From Heliocidaris erythrogramma (Eukaryota > Echinodermata > Echinoidea > Camarodonta > Echinometridae), in NCBI GenBank assembly GCA_025617745.1, contig CM046855.1, positions 18,941,880-19,005,879 on the forward strand: 64,000 nucleotides of DNA. Direction: 5' to 3'. The notes beneath the pieces are model-generated. The model was not told the origin of the DNA. It saw only the letters and a program-made list of their open reading frames with translations, and made no database searches. Positions within the stretch are counted from its first letter, which is position 1. Each line of letters starts with the position of its first letter. Positions 47,201 to 62,000 of this stretch are shown here, piece by piece. Position numbers and translations under genes: made by a program.

Positions 47201-50051
47201 AAATTTCATGACTTTCAATCAAAAGCTGAGGAAGTAGTTCGATCCGCAAGGTGTTTCCTTGATTTTCTGCCATAAATATGCCGTTACCATGGCAACGCAG
47301 ATTCCGACTCATCCGAAAAATATGTCTTGCACATCTTCCCAGTAAGACCAATGTGTGTACCAAATTTGGGGGATGCTGATGATCAGAATAACTAACTACA
47401 TTGTGCATTCAAAAAGTGTTCACAAATGACAGCTTTCATTCAGAACATTTTTTTCCTTTCCATGTTCTTGATAATTTCATTGTATGTATACATTCATTTT
47501 AAAGAACCATGTACATTAAACAAAAATAAGTTTCTGCTTCATCCATGCTGGTATTGAATGGCTGATTTTAAATTTTTGAGATATTACACATACACAACAT
47601 CAAAATTAAAATTTCAATTATTGCCACTACTGAACATTTTGATCTCGATTATAATTACTCATACATTTATATCAAGCTGTCCAGAAAGCCAAAGGTATTC
47701 TCCTAATATATCTTATTTGATAAATTCTATTCTATACATATTCCATGATATAGAACTTCTGTAAATGATAGATTTTATCACTTCATTTCCTTTTACACTC
47801 CTCCATCCACCAATTAATGGAAAATATATGACTGGTGTACCTGGCCTATACTTGGTGTAGACCTCTGAGTGGCTCTCTACGTCCACAGAAGAACCCTGTG
47901 GAAGGTATGGCGCATTTCCATCGATAGTGACATAACCTCCAATGACACCACCATTTTCCTCATCCACTCCAGTAAATCTCTGGGTGATACTCACTTCCTC
48001 TCCGCTCTCAAATCTGATGTTGGCAGAGTAGAGCAGGTCCCCACCTGTATAATTTTGTTGAGACATATTTGAGATAATTAAGCCATCGACTACTGAACTC
48101 TCTTTGTATTCCCACAGGCTCAATACGGGAAATATCCAGGGGAGTACGTGTTTCATCAAGTGTCTTTTCAGTGATTTTTACTGACAAATTTGCTCTCAGC
48201 CAATCAGATGCAAGGATTTCAGTAGCTTATAACAGTTGTCGGTAAAAATCACTGACAAAACATGATGAAACGTACGCTCCCCAGTTCCTTTAGGCAAATG
48301 GTTTTAATTGCCTTTGAGGAAGCAGTTACAAAAGGAGATAGACAAAAATGGAGAAGAAGAAAATAATGAATGACCAGTTCATATTTCATAGAAGGCAGAT
48401 CTATAGTTAAAACATCTTTTCAGTTGAGGCGGTTAACAGCTTAAACATTTTTTTTTTAAACAAGGCAAAATTAAATGAGATAAGCTTAACGTACTTCACA
48501 TTAATGTTTTTTGTAATGTACATGTACATCGAGGAGTATATGCATAGGGGAAAATGTTGCAAACAGAAATATTTTTCCCCTAGCTATAATATTGTTTCTG
48601 GTCATACATTTGCACATGTAAAATTTTGCCAAAGTAGTTTTTTAGGTGGTTTAATGTGTATTCTGAACTGGCTTTATGTGTATGACATTCTACACCCTTA
48701 ATGACCTTTGAACTGTTGATCCCAAAAATCTAATCCTTTCATCCAGTAATGCTGACTTCAGCTGAGTTTAGATAAAATCCTTGTAGCAATTCTCACCTGT
48801 CTGCATGAAGCCATTGATGCCCTTAGCAGCTGGTTCAGCAAACATCCATCCCATGAGCTCTCCAATGGGTAGAAGGATCTGCATGGTGTAAGCAATGGAT
48901 GAAGGGACCGGACTGATGGCAGTGAAGGTACGTCCACCTCCTCCCATGATGAAGGTATGGAGAAAGACCTCGTCAGGAATCCTGACTCCGTTGATGGTTC
49001 CATTCACACGACCATTCATGCGCCCATTGTCGTCTGCAATGGTGACAGGTTACAGATAAGTCCAGTGTTATTAACAACAGATAGTCTAAATTCTGAAGAT
49101 TACAACCTTCTTAAATATCTAGAAGCTGAATGTGCTTTAATACATCTTTCCCCTCAATAGTGATCTCATAAATGATACACACAAATTCTTACTTTTTCTC
49201 CTAGGAGTTCATGCCACTTCATACATGAATCATAACCAATATAGGAGGCTTCCTAAATCAAAACCAGGGGCCCTTTCAAGAAAATGCTATGTACAGTTTG
49301 TGGACATCCAATTAACACATGTTAGAAGCTTTCAATGAGATGTCGGCAAACTTATGACCACTTCTTGCAGCCCACCTCTTCATATGTCTCTCCAAACATT
49401 TTATGATCAAATTTACAACAATCACAAATGAGTTTCTCCCAGCCTTAGGCTGTAAGTACCTAGGCTTTAATTATAATTCACTGCCCCATGCACTGCAGTA
49501 TGAATCTTTAGTGACCAATTCTAAGAAGATCAATGCAATAAGTCTAAATCCTATCACTAGCCTACTATTTTTCTACGTAGAATAAAACTGATTTGGCAAT
49601 GAAACTATAAACTAATCTGTACTGGGACTGAATACACTTTTAAAAGCTAATCAGATTTCCATAAACGATAACTTTATGTTATTCTTAACATACACAAATA
49701 CCGATTGTCTGTATATGTATGTTGACTTACTGATGGACAAGCAGTGGATACCGTTGCCCATGAAGCCCTCATTACAAGCACAACAGTGGCCAGTAGGGTA
49801 AGGCACACAACGTCCATTCACACTGCATGTCTCTCTGGTACATTGATCTTCAAAGGCAAGCACCTCCACATCAAATGCTATAAAATCAAATGAAATATGA
49901 GGTTAGAAATGTATTAGTTTGTTTCAAATCATAAAACCTGTGTCAACTTTGGTCAGTTGCAAAAAAGAAAAAAAATGATTTGTTTTAGTTTTATACGTTT
50001 TAGTTAAAGTTAAAGTGAAAAAAAAGATCCCAAAGCTTAGACCTCTATTTT

Positions 50052-50083
<32 letters not shown>

Positions 50084-53000
50084 TTAAATTCCCTCTCATA
50101 TTTGATTTATAAAACACAGCTTCCCTTTAGGTACTGTTTAACCATCTATACAGGAAAAAAAAGATAAAATTAAATTGTGCTTAAAATCTATCTGAATCTG
50201 CTAGGAAAGGCAAGGAAGGTACGAAAGTTTCACAGAAAAATATCCATCTAGTGTGGTGACTGCCACTCATATTTCTTCATTTTCTGAGTGAGTTTTTTTT
50301 TTAAACACTCCTAGGAAAAAGTGCCAAATTCGTCTACAAGTGTCTTTTTTAAAAGATCAACACTGCACCGAGTATTTATTTTTATTGGCTTTGATGAAAT
50401 AAATTCTAGTTATAGACAATAAAAAGGTTACGATCTAAACCAAATTCAAATAAAACCAAATTATACATTTCCTTTTTTACATCAAATATGGGAGAACAAT
50501 AGGAGATAAAAACTAAAAGATAAAAAAAAAATTATCTTGCTTGGCATATATTTGACAGCTGTATATTTTCTATGAACCAGTACTTTTACTTTATTAAGTT
50601 CATGAACACTCACTCACATCTGCTTCATCACCTTGTTATCATAATGCATTTACCCATATTGTAGAGAAAGGGGTGGAAAGGTAAGTAAAGTAAGGTGCCT
50701 CATTTGGCAAGTGTTCACGTCAAGATGTGTGGGTGATTACATTCTATAACATAGAGCACCAACCATGACTTGATAATAGGAAATAATCTAGTCTCCATGA
50801 TGTAATTTAATTATAGACCACATCCTATATATATTCCCAAAGCACTTACCTAGTACAACATTCTCAACAAATACAGAGTGTATAAAAAATAGCATAATAG
50901 CCTTCATATCAAATATTGCCAAAATTAAATGTGATCTTTGTACAGTATGTATAATAATTGGCTTACTTGCACATTCCAAAATATACTTCTTTGAAAATAA
51001 AAAATACAGGTCACAGATCATACATTATTGAAGGACACACACATATTATGGAAATACATATTTCTTTCACCCAAAGCAAACCTTTTTCACACTTATGCAG
51101 GCAAGGGAAGAATACAATACAAACAAAAAAATTAATGGGATGACACTTTACTTATGTTCATGGCTACAGATCAAAGTGATTATGTGAAGTTCTTTATATA
51201 TATATATATATATATATGTGCCTTGACCCAGAGAAATATATTTCTCATCACATAACAAGACTTAGTAATACATGTAATATGTGAAGTGAAGATATCCTGT
51301 AATTTCAAAGTTGATATTATAACGGTATGATAGTTGGTAAAATCTTCTTTCATTTGATGGCCTGCTCACCAAAATGCAATCATGGAAGACTGAGCACTGG
51401 CCATTTTTAAACAGTATGGCAGAATCTTTGCCTAAGTTTGGGATGAATGGTGTTCAGGAGTTACTTTCATTATGTGTGAGTGCATTCAATGAGCCAGTGG
51501 TCATTACAATTTGTGCATGTACACATATAAAGGGCATTTGTACCGAGTGCAACTGACTTTTGTACACTTTCATAGTGTGCACAACATGATGCGTGTGATT
51601 TTCGTTGTTAAATAAGTAGCGCCTCCACCAAAACAGATGTGCCTACAACACATACAAATTGGGGTCATTTCGGGGCCATTTGTAAAATGTACTAATTACG
51701 AACTGGCTTACTGGAATAGAGACCATTCAACCAACTTTAGGTTGACCATCCATTTCATTCAAAACTTGGAAAATTTGAGATGAATCAGGAAAATTACGAC
51801 TGTTCAGATGTCCATTGTTAGATTTTATTGCATGATCTAGGTGTCAAATTAAAGAAAAACATGATAGGTGACAATGTGAGTAGCCTTCATTACATCTATA
51901 TGAAATGATTGCATCGGCATTGAGGTTTTAATTTGGGTTTCGTTTTTTATTGACTCACACTACGATGTATATATATCATCCATAGGAGCAACCTTGAATG
52001 TATGTACCCGTTTCTGTTTCAGGTATACATAGTAAATACCTATTTTTAGTTCAAAATCAAAATCAGACATTAAGCTGCACTTACCATCCACAGGTTAGAA
52101 GGGCTTAAATATATAACTAGAATTTAATTCGTCATGAGGACGAATTAGGTGGTCTGTCTTTCAATTTGTATGATCATGATTGTAATCAGGGTGATCATAA
52201 TACTAAACTGAAGATAGGAAGTCAAGAATGCCACGCATAGAGATGCTTCTTGAGGACAGGAATGTAGAAAATGTGTGAAACGGTCATTGGAAGATGTGAT
52301 AATATTTGTGCAAGATAACAATCATGATAATGGTGATGATTATCATGATGAAGGTGATATAATGATGGTGATGACAATAATAATAGCAATGATGATGATG
52401 ACGGTGATGATATTATATCATCATCATCATCATCATGAATATCATCATGACAGTGATGATGATAATGATGTTGAAGATAATCATGATGATGATCATTATA
52501 TCATCATGACAGTACTGATGATAATGATGTTGATAATCATCATCATCATGAATATCATCATGACAGTGATGATAATGAAGTTGATGATAATCATCAGCAT
52601 CATCATGATTATCATGACAGTGATGATGATAATGATGTTGATGATAATCATGATGATGATCATTATATCATGACAGTGATGATAATGATGTTGATGATAA
52701 TCATTATGATGATCATTATATCATCATGACAGCGATGATGATAATGATGTTGATGATGATCATGATGATAATCATTATATCATGACAGTAATGATGATAA
52801 TGATGTTGATGATAATCATCATTATCATCATCATCATCATCATGAATATCATGACAGTGATGATGATGATGTTGATGATTATCATGATAATGATATAATG
52901 ATGATGGTGATGTTGATGATTATCATGATAATGATATAATGATGATGGTGATGATGATGATGATGATAATGGTGATGACCATGACTGAAATTACACCGAT

Positions 53001-56000
53001 CTTAGCCCTTCCAAATATGAAAGAGAAATGACATTTAGTGAAGAAGATATGACCATAAGTTTATTTGTATAAAATGGCGCCTAGATGACGTCACGATAAC
53101 CTGATGACCTTGAAAAAGATGTGGGAACTTTACCTTATTAGGACCGATGGGTGACGAAAATTTGAAGCTAATTGAGTGGGCCAATTTTGGGAAATTGTGA
53201 TATCAAATAGGACTAATGATATTGCAGGATAGCTTTAATACACGTCAGGGAATCAGATTTTCCATAGGGTTGTACATAAACTATTGCACACTACTTTCCA
53301 ATAGACATAACACGCAAAATAAGGCAGTTTATTGCATGGTTTGTGATTGCTTATGTTAAAATAGTCGAACAAGATGGTAAAATGAAAGGCAAAAAGAAGC
53401 AAAAAAAAATAAAAAATTTCAATGGACCCATCGGGGATCGAACCTGGGTCACCGGAATGAGAGGCAAGTGCTTTGACCAATATACCAAAACATTTCCCAT
53501 AGAGATAACACGTAAACGAAAAACGGGATTCTCAAATCACATTTTGTAGTGAAAAATTGGGCATGATCCCGGCATTTGATCAAAAATTGGAGACCACACT
53601 TATAAAAGGTTATAGTCTCAGCTATAACATACTAAAATCTGGAAGAAAATAGACCAAAAACAACTGAGATACAGCTCAGTGAACAATGTCATGTAGATTC
53701 ATGATTCAAAAAAAAATCATCTTCCATAGACATAACACGCAAATAGGGAAAATTTTGACATGGCATCTTTAATTGAAAATTTCACTGTGATGACGTCATC
53801 AAAATGAATATTCGTGATTGATAGATATTGTAGGAAATTGCCTCAGCTATAACATATTAAAATCTGGGCAAAAAACGACCAATAATTACGACTCTAGAGC
53901 CAAATTTGTATAAATGTGATGACATCAAAACATGAAAAAATGAATTTTTGTTTTCTGGCGCCATTTTGATGGCGTCATAATGTTTCTACGGGTCAAATGA
54001 TACATGAAATCATACTCAAAGATGAAAAAAAATTGGGGGGTTTATGGACTATTTAAAGAGCTAGCGTTAATTTTGTAGAGGCATGTTTTTGCACGTTTTT
54101 ACGTTATTTTCGCCATAGACGTGCGCACGGATTTTGAACTTTGACGCGCCCGTACGACCTTATTATTGATTGAAATTGATTCCAAGTTGATGGAAATGAT
54201 GAAGAAAAGTGTCAGGATTGCAACTCAATAGAAAAAACAGCGTTTTAACGTTATTTACGACTTGCGCGCGCGTTAAACGCGCGCGCGGACGCTTACGCAC
54301 GGACATTTTTGAAATGCTCAAAATGACCTGAAACGTGTGCAGACTTGATCCTACGTGATTTTGAGCATTTTTAAATTTTGACGCGTGCGTACACGCACGT
54401 CCTGACCTCTAGATGACCTGTGAGGACATGACTTGATGACCCGTCATGTGAAGTTCATGTGATGTGAATATAGTTGATTTTCGATGATCGATTATGAAGA
54501 TATAATCGATGTTGTAAATTTACAAAATGGCGTCTTGATGACGTCAGGATGACCTGATGACCTTCAAAAGCTTAGCTGACCATGTCCATGATTGACCTCA
54601 TACATGACATGAAACTCGATGATATTGACCTGGCCGATTTTGAGATTTGGTGGGAACAACATTTTGTAATAAAAAGAAATAAATAAAGAAGAAAATTCGG
54701 ACAAAATTAATAGGTGATCTGTCGATACCGACAGACCACCTAAATATATATTAAATTGCTAAAACTAATTTCTAGCAGACAAAGAAATTAACTGACCATT
54801 GTCTAGTTGGACATCGACTGCATCCTGTGGGGGTTGGTCATTCTGGGGGAGGTCTTCCAGAAGAACATAGGCCACTGCAGGGCTGATGTTACCATCCATA
54901 CGCCCATCAATCTTGTATGCCCACATTCCATTCAGACCAACATTGGAGTCCCTGTAAGGATGATTGGCAATTTCTTACATCTTACACACATACAGGTATA
55001 CATACAAGACAAGCTTATAGTGATATATTGATGATCTATTCTTTTAAAGGTAAACATAAATCCCATTCACTATCCACTTTATATTGGAGTCTATAGAGTA
55101 CCGAAGTGATGACGTCACAAAAAGCTATTTTTTCATTTTGACATTTTTTATACCATATCTCAAAGGAACATGGTGAAAAACATCCAGAGCCCAAATTTTA
55201 TGGCAATTGGCTCATTGGGCCCCGAGATATGGCCGCATGAATACCTCCTTAGCCCCATTGAAGTCAGTGTTAAATTGGCCTGGTTCTACCAGGCCAATTT
55301 ACACTGACTTCAATGGGGCTAATTAGATATTCATATACCATGCCTTGGGCCACCATGAACTGATTCATGTCAAATTTGATGTGTGAACATTTTCCATCAT
55401 GCTCTACCTAAATATGGTCATAAAAATACTGAAATACAAAAATCAAACTTTGATGACGTCACACTTCGGTACTCTATACGATGTAAAGTTGACTGGCAAT
55501 TTCTTTCATCATAAAAAAATAATCTATGTAAAAGAAAGTTTGCTAGCGATACTTTTTTTCAAATATGGTACACTTTCTTCAAACAATACCATTATTTATT
55601 ATTTATATTAACTGTTGACAAGATGCAAAATCAGCCAAAGTGTTATGAAATATAAATAAGAAAACAGTAACATACTAAAACCTCATCTCTACGACATTTT
55701 CATGCAATTTTTAACAATGTCTTAGACAAAAAGAATTAGAGAAATATATCAATGGAAAACAATTATATTATCATAATTATATTAAGAAAGATTATCTAAA
55801 ATATTGCTTTCCTTCTTTTTTGTATTCTGCATGGAATTTGTCTATACTCTTCACCTAGTTTGCTCACATAACGGTGTTATCACATATTTTTGTTCCTACA
55901 CTCTAGCAAAAAACAAATCCAGTAAAAAGATTTTTTTTGTAATTTTGTATAACTTCCAGTGACAAGGTCTTCAATGTTGTGATCAGACATTTACAACGAT

Positions 56001-59000
56001 TCCCACGACTATTAGGATATGGAAATCCATATAAACAATAGATACCATCACACCTATAAATATGCGTTCCACTTTATCAATAAAACTACAGGAAATAGAA
56101 ACCTCAAATCTAAGTGGGAGTAGCATGGTACCCTTTGTTTTGGGAAACAGACTAGACAAAGTTAAGGTTTCCTGCTCAAACAATTCAACTGGATACACAA
56201 CAGGAAATCAAACTGTGAACTTTGACAACATCCTAGATGTCTGTCTTATTTTCAAAAAATTCATGTGAAAATTATTTACATCATTCTCCTATCAGATACC
56301 CTTAAAATATGTACACTGACTGTAGCCTACTTACTCATGTGCATCTATTTCTTGTCAATCTATAGCTACATAGCCTACAATTGATAATGGACAGCAAACA
56401 AACACTGAATAAAATATTGGTTTGGTAAATTGACTATTGTTGATTAAATGTCTGCCATGCTTATTCTCATAACATGATGAGCATTTGCATTTTCTCATAA
56501 CATGATGTAGAAAACAAAGAAAAACAAGAGGTAAATCAATATTCTTGTGAAGCAATAACAATTTTGCTTGAAACTTTTCAACAAGTACTTTCACAAATTT
56601 ACAGTTAAATTAACAAGTATGTACATAAATTAAACCACTTTCATTTTCATCTGTAAATAGAAGATGAGGCTTACATGTACATGTACATCCATGCTTGACC
56701 CGTCAATAAAGGAAATCCCACATTAATTTCTAGGGGCTCCGGCTACAAACATATTTTTATTTGCTATAAACAGCAGACTAAACATTCCTAATGAAAGCCT
56801 GGATTTAATCTAGCAGAGAATTTGTCATTATGTACATGTAGAGTATTCATAATGGCACACTGAGGCCATGCCCCCCCCCCCCCAATCATCTACAAAAAAA
56901 TTCACATCAGATTTCAAAATGTGATATGAGAGTTTCCATGTTTAAGAGAATCACATGTAATTTGGGTATGAAATTAACTTTTCTCAGAGATTACATCTTT
57001 TCTACTATCCTAAATATCTTTTGTTGTAACCAAAACAACATAAAGTAATTCACAACAGAAATGATTTCAAAGTGAACGTACGATGACAAGTAGTAATCAT
57101 ATTCATAATTCTCTACTTCATGCAGACTCTCTACCTAACTACATGTACCAAACAACAGAATCAAAAATAACTCTGGCCAAATATGAATCAAGCACCTAGC
57201 TCTTCAAAAGATTATAATCCTGTCCTTGTCCTTTCAACACAACACCAAAATGACCCTTGCCCACCCAAGTCAATCATCAGTCATATCCATATACTCTCTC
57301 TCAGCAAAATCTTCAGAAACAATTTTAAAATAACTTGCTGAAATGGTCCACAACAACTGAATTTGGGCTTTGAACTGATCTTAAGAGGAATATGAACCAG
57401 ATATATTATTTTCCTGAATACATGTTCAAATATTTTAGCACAGTATTAATAAGTACAGAAGTGTAGTTGAGAAGGACAAAGGTGCTCACTGTGATCACTG
57501 GTTCCTATTGGACTTTCAAAAAAAGGTATCCTAATACTTTCGGTGCTACAGGCAGTATAATATTTTTGGACAAAGAACATGTTGTCTTTCTTCTGGAAAC
57601 TAAAAACCGAGTTCATGACTTGTGAATTTTGTTATGTTGCCTGTTGGTATCGAATTGAACAAAGAAAATATGCACACTGATTGAAAACTTGTCTTCCAAA
57701 TTTTATACATAATGTGATAGATTTTTGCTAACTTTGTAGAACCATGCAGGTTAATTTCCTTTGAACATCTACATGTACAACACATTGGTATTTACTCAAT
57801 TCAAAAGAAATGGGCCTACATCAAAGATTTTAGAAGACATTTTCTATAATCAAAGCTGCACGCTGAAATAGAGAGTTTACATGAGGACCTCGGATTTGAC
57901 ACAATGTCTATCTAGGTCCAGTCACATTCTTTCCATGTCTGTTGAACTCATTCTAAAACAGTCTACAAGATGCAGCGATTAACCAGCAAATGAGCAAACA
58001 CTCTGGGCACCACTACTCTGTCAATTTGATTAGTACAAGAGGCATCATATATAGTACTGGCCTTTGAAACTTTTACCACAGTGCAAACAAATCTGTGTTT
58101 TCTTTTAGGATTTTGACCTTTTCAGTTGTTTAAAAAGAAACCAAGAACTGGAAAAAACCTACTTTAATCAAATTATGCCAAAGACAATTTAAACCACAGT
58201 GAAATTGTGCCTGTCCTTGGTTATGGTTATGTGATTTCAAATGGAACAGAATCAGCATTACCAGGCTAATTAAAACTCAAAAGCATAAAGGCTCGACTAG
58301 TACTTGTGCTTTCATCTGACCCCTTTTACCAAGCAATATATGTAATTATCACTGTGTAAAATGTATTGCACTTCTCTGCTGTTGGTAAATATATCAAATC
58401 AAATCAAATCAGAATCAATACCAATGCATGCTCCGCAGTACATTAATACTAGAAAAAGAATCTTAAAACCAGGACAGAGAACACATCCACATCTGGAAAC
58501 AAGTTTTTGAAAATAACTTTTGAATTAAGTAACTATTCAAAAACATTTCCCTTTCCCTACACAAAAATAGATCTAGGTCCAATAATTCATTAGATGAAGT
58601 TCTTTTATCATTTGTAAACTGATAAAAGTACCGGTATATGATAATATAGCTTCTGTAGCTTAGGGAAGAATGGAAGCTTAATGCACTGTTCATATCTGTA
58701 AAAAGCATTATGCATAATATGTGATGGGCAGAAGAAGGTACAAGATACTATCAAACAGATGGCATTATCATCAATATAGTAATCTCTCTTAATACATTAC
58801 GTCCTTGCTACCATTACAGCGGGCATGCTATAGGTATGAAATATATTAAAGGGGTACATCACTCAATACTGTATCAAAGGAAAACTAGTAAAATGATGCC
58901 TTACTGGTTTTAAAGATGTACATGTAGAATACCAAATATTTGTACAATACATGAGAAAAATCAGAAAAAGTAAAGCTCACAATCACTGTCAGTTTTTCTA

Positions 59001-62000
59001 TAAAATGACAAGAATAGTATTTTCCATAATTTAACATTTTTTGCAAAACACATAGACTAAGCACTGCAGTATTTATGGGTAGAATAAAATTATGTAAAAT
59101 AACATTTTTATGACTATCAAATAAATAATGAAATATGTTACATGAAAACAAAGACAGATATTAAAACGAAAATAGAATACAGCCCTCATAACCATGCTAT
59201 TCCATTTTTTAAGTTGTAAAAATGAAATGATTACGAGCTGTAAAAGAGTGTAAAAAAACTAATGAAAAAGTACCTCATTGCTTCAAAGAGAGTGGCAGCT
59301 TTGTTGGCCTCTGTTGTATAGACCATCTCAAACTCCCACTGATTATGGTTCTTCCCCGAGGTAAACCCGGCATCGATGAGGCTGCCAATACGATCAGGAC
59401 GAGGGTAGTCATTATTGTCGTCGTAGAGGAAGAAGGCAAATGAATGCATTGAATCTGCTACCAAGATAAGCTGGAATGTAACAGTCTGTTTTGGAAACGA
59501 GAGAGTGCAACAAGCATAATCAATTATCAATTTCGTTTACAGAAAAAATTCATTTTAAAGAAGTTATATCGGATTTCCACTACTTTTCATGATCTACATA
59601 AACAAATAAAGGACAAGTTTTCCTGTGGACATTCTTCCATTAGGCTACAACAAAATAAAGAAAATAAAGGAGTCATGCAAGAATCATATAGAGAATAGTG
59701 AATAAACCAATGGGGGAATTGGTTCAAGGGGATGTTGGAAAATTAAGCTTTTACTATCTGACCTTTAACAAAATCTGAATAAAGCATGAAAAAGATATTT
59801 ATTAATGAAAATATTTGGCTTCCTTTCTCAATCTCTTCAATGGTCCCCTTGCAGTTCGCACTCTCTCTCTCTCTCTCTCTGGCAAAATGACAGTACTTTG
59901 ATTTCAAGACAAATACTTTCTGGCAACCTTTTCACAGTAATGCAATTCCCCAATAGTACTTGTAAAGTTCATTTTTCCAATCCAAAACAAAATTATCAGT
60001 AGCGTATAGCCTAGATGATGTTTGTGCAAACTTTCATGCAAGCAAAAAATCCTCTGATACATATATTGGCCCTAGATCTACTTTTTTATCAACTTGAAAA
60101 AAGTGCAGGTACATGTAGGTCTACATGGATCATAGAAGAAATGGACTTTTTTTTTTTACTTTAATAATTGGTATAACTTCAGGTTTTTATTCTTATTTCC
60201 TTTTTTTTTTTTTTTTTGAAATAAAACTAGTCAAATACATTTTTTTAAATGAATTGACTATTGCTGCTACTAGCTACTGCCAGCCAAGACGGGGTAACCT
60301 CGCTAGTCATAAAGACCGCTATTCATAACGCGTAACAAAAATTAATAGCGGTTTTGTATGAATAGCCGTCCTTATGAACAGCGAGCAAACCATAGACAAA
60401 TTACCTCGCTATTCATAAGGACCGCTATTCATAATGCGTGTTAAATGAATTGCGGTTTTCTATGAATAGCAGTCCTTATGAATAATGAGCGGACCCGACC
60501 TAGACGGGTCTATAATTATTCCTGAGACATATAGGCCCACACCTAGAGAACTGTTTTTTTCATTTTTGTTCAATTCATACACACATGTGTTGGTGCTTTC
60601 CCTTATTTGTTATTGATTAGGCTGACAACCTATATCCACTCACAATATGACCTTTTGACTTATCTTCACACCTACATCTACATGTTACATTCATAGAGAT
60701 ACAAATCCCACACTAGGGAGCATGTTTACATTATCATGCAGCCTTGATACAGTGCATTCAGGAAAATACTTCCAAATTATGTACACTGCATTAGATTGGC
60801 ATGTTCATAATGTGGTATATTGTGAGCTAAATTGTCATTTTACAGTTTTAAATTTTTTACATTTAAATGCAATTTTTCACTGGCTCACAATGATTTGTCA
60901 TCCATTTTAAAGTTGTTGCCAAAAATTAATTTTTCCATCAATTCCATCAGTTTTTAAATGTTGTACTTATCATAATTCCGACATATCAGTAAAAAGTATT
61001 TAAAAAAGTGACTACAGATACTAGTTTTCTCAAATTTTTCAGTAAAAATTGAGCATGATCGGTTAAGAGTAGGCATATTATCTGTCCGTGACATTGAATA
61101 TTTACGGATTATAATTTTAGTAGACGACCATGGCAACCAAATTTTATCAAATTTCAACTCCTTCAGTGATGCCCTTCACAATGAAACATGAAATGCCTCT
61201 CTGCAATTAAATCTTTATTTTCTACAGGCCCTCAAACTTTGAATATATGTCAAATGTCCGTCCTTGACTAACCGATCAGGCCCAATAGATAACCTGGATT
61301 CGACTATATTCCTCCTCACAAAAATATAACAGTGATAACTCCTTGGTTTAAGTAAAAACAAATATTATAAATCATATAATAATTATGTGACTTCACAGTT
61401 TGAGAGTAGAAACTGTTGATCAAGACTGGACTATAAAGTGCAGAGTGGAAACACATCCTCAGATTTGATTGCCATCTGGCTTTTGACACTCCCACATCTG
61501 GTTGCCATTCCATCTAATCATACTGCATACCAAAGGGGAGCACTCAGAAGAAAAAAAATCTACACTTGAACAAATTAAATCAGACCAGAATCGGATTTAT
61601 ACCAATTTACCCGTCAGCCCAATTTCAACGGCACTTTTGATAAAGTTTCCAGATATTCATTTTATACTGTGGACAATATTTATTTCTATGTTGCTTGTAC
61701 ATCGTATTATGATTTTTCTATTTCATGCAAGATTTGAGATGTCTATCACAGGTTACATATCTTTTACATCTTTTCTAAAAGATCGAATCAAGGGCTTGTA
61801 TTGAATTCAACAAAAATATCTATATCATTTGGAATATTATTATTATTTTTTACCTTCTCAAATTATGCACTCTCTGGTTCATTTATAATTTCACCATTTA
61901 TAAAAGGCAGAAATAAGACTCAAAAGACATTTTGTAACATTTGACAGTAATGTCAACTCACGCCAGAATTAATTCAGAACAAAAATATGTTCCAACTTAT

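Noticed and set aside
46693..47408. Series of minus-strand frames with HTLVL, RHIFWM words
   Set aside because: They repeat with the 160-bp array and are not genes; similarly the frames at 34969-36921 and 8041-9104.
52275..52673. 132-codon plus-strand frame
   Set aside because: Entirely made by the GAT/ATC microsatellite.
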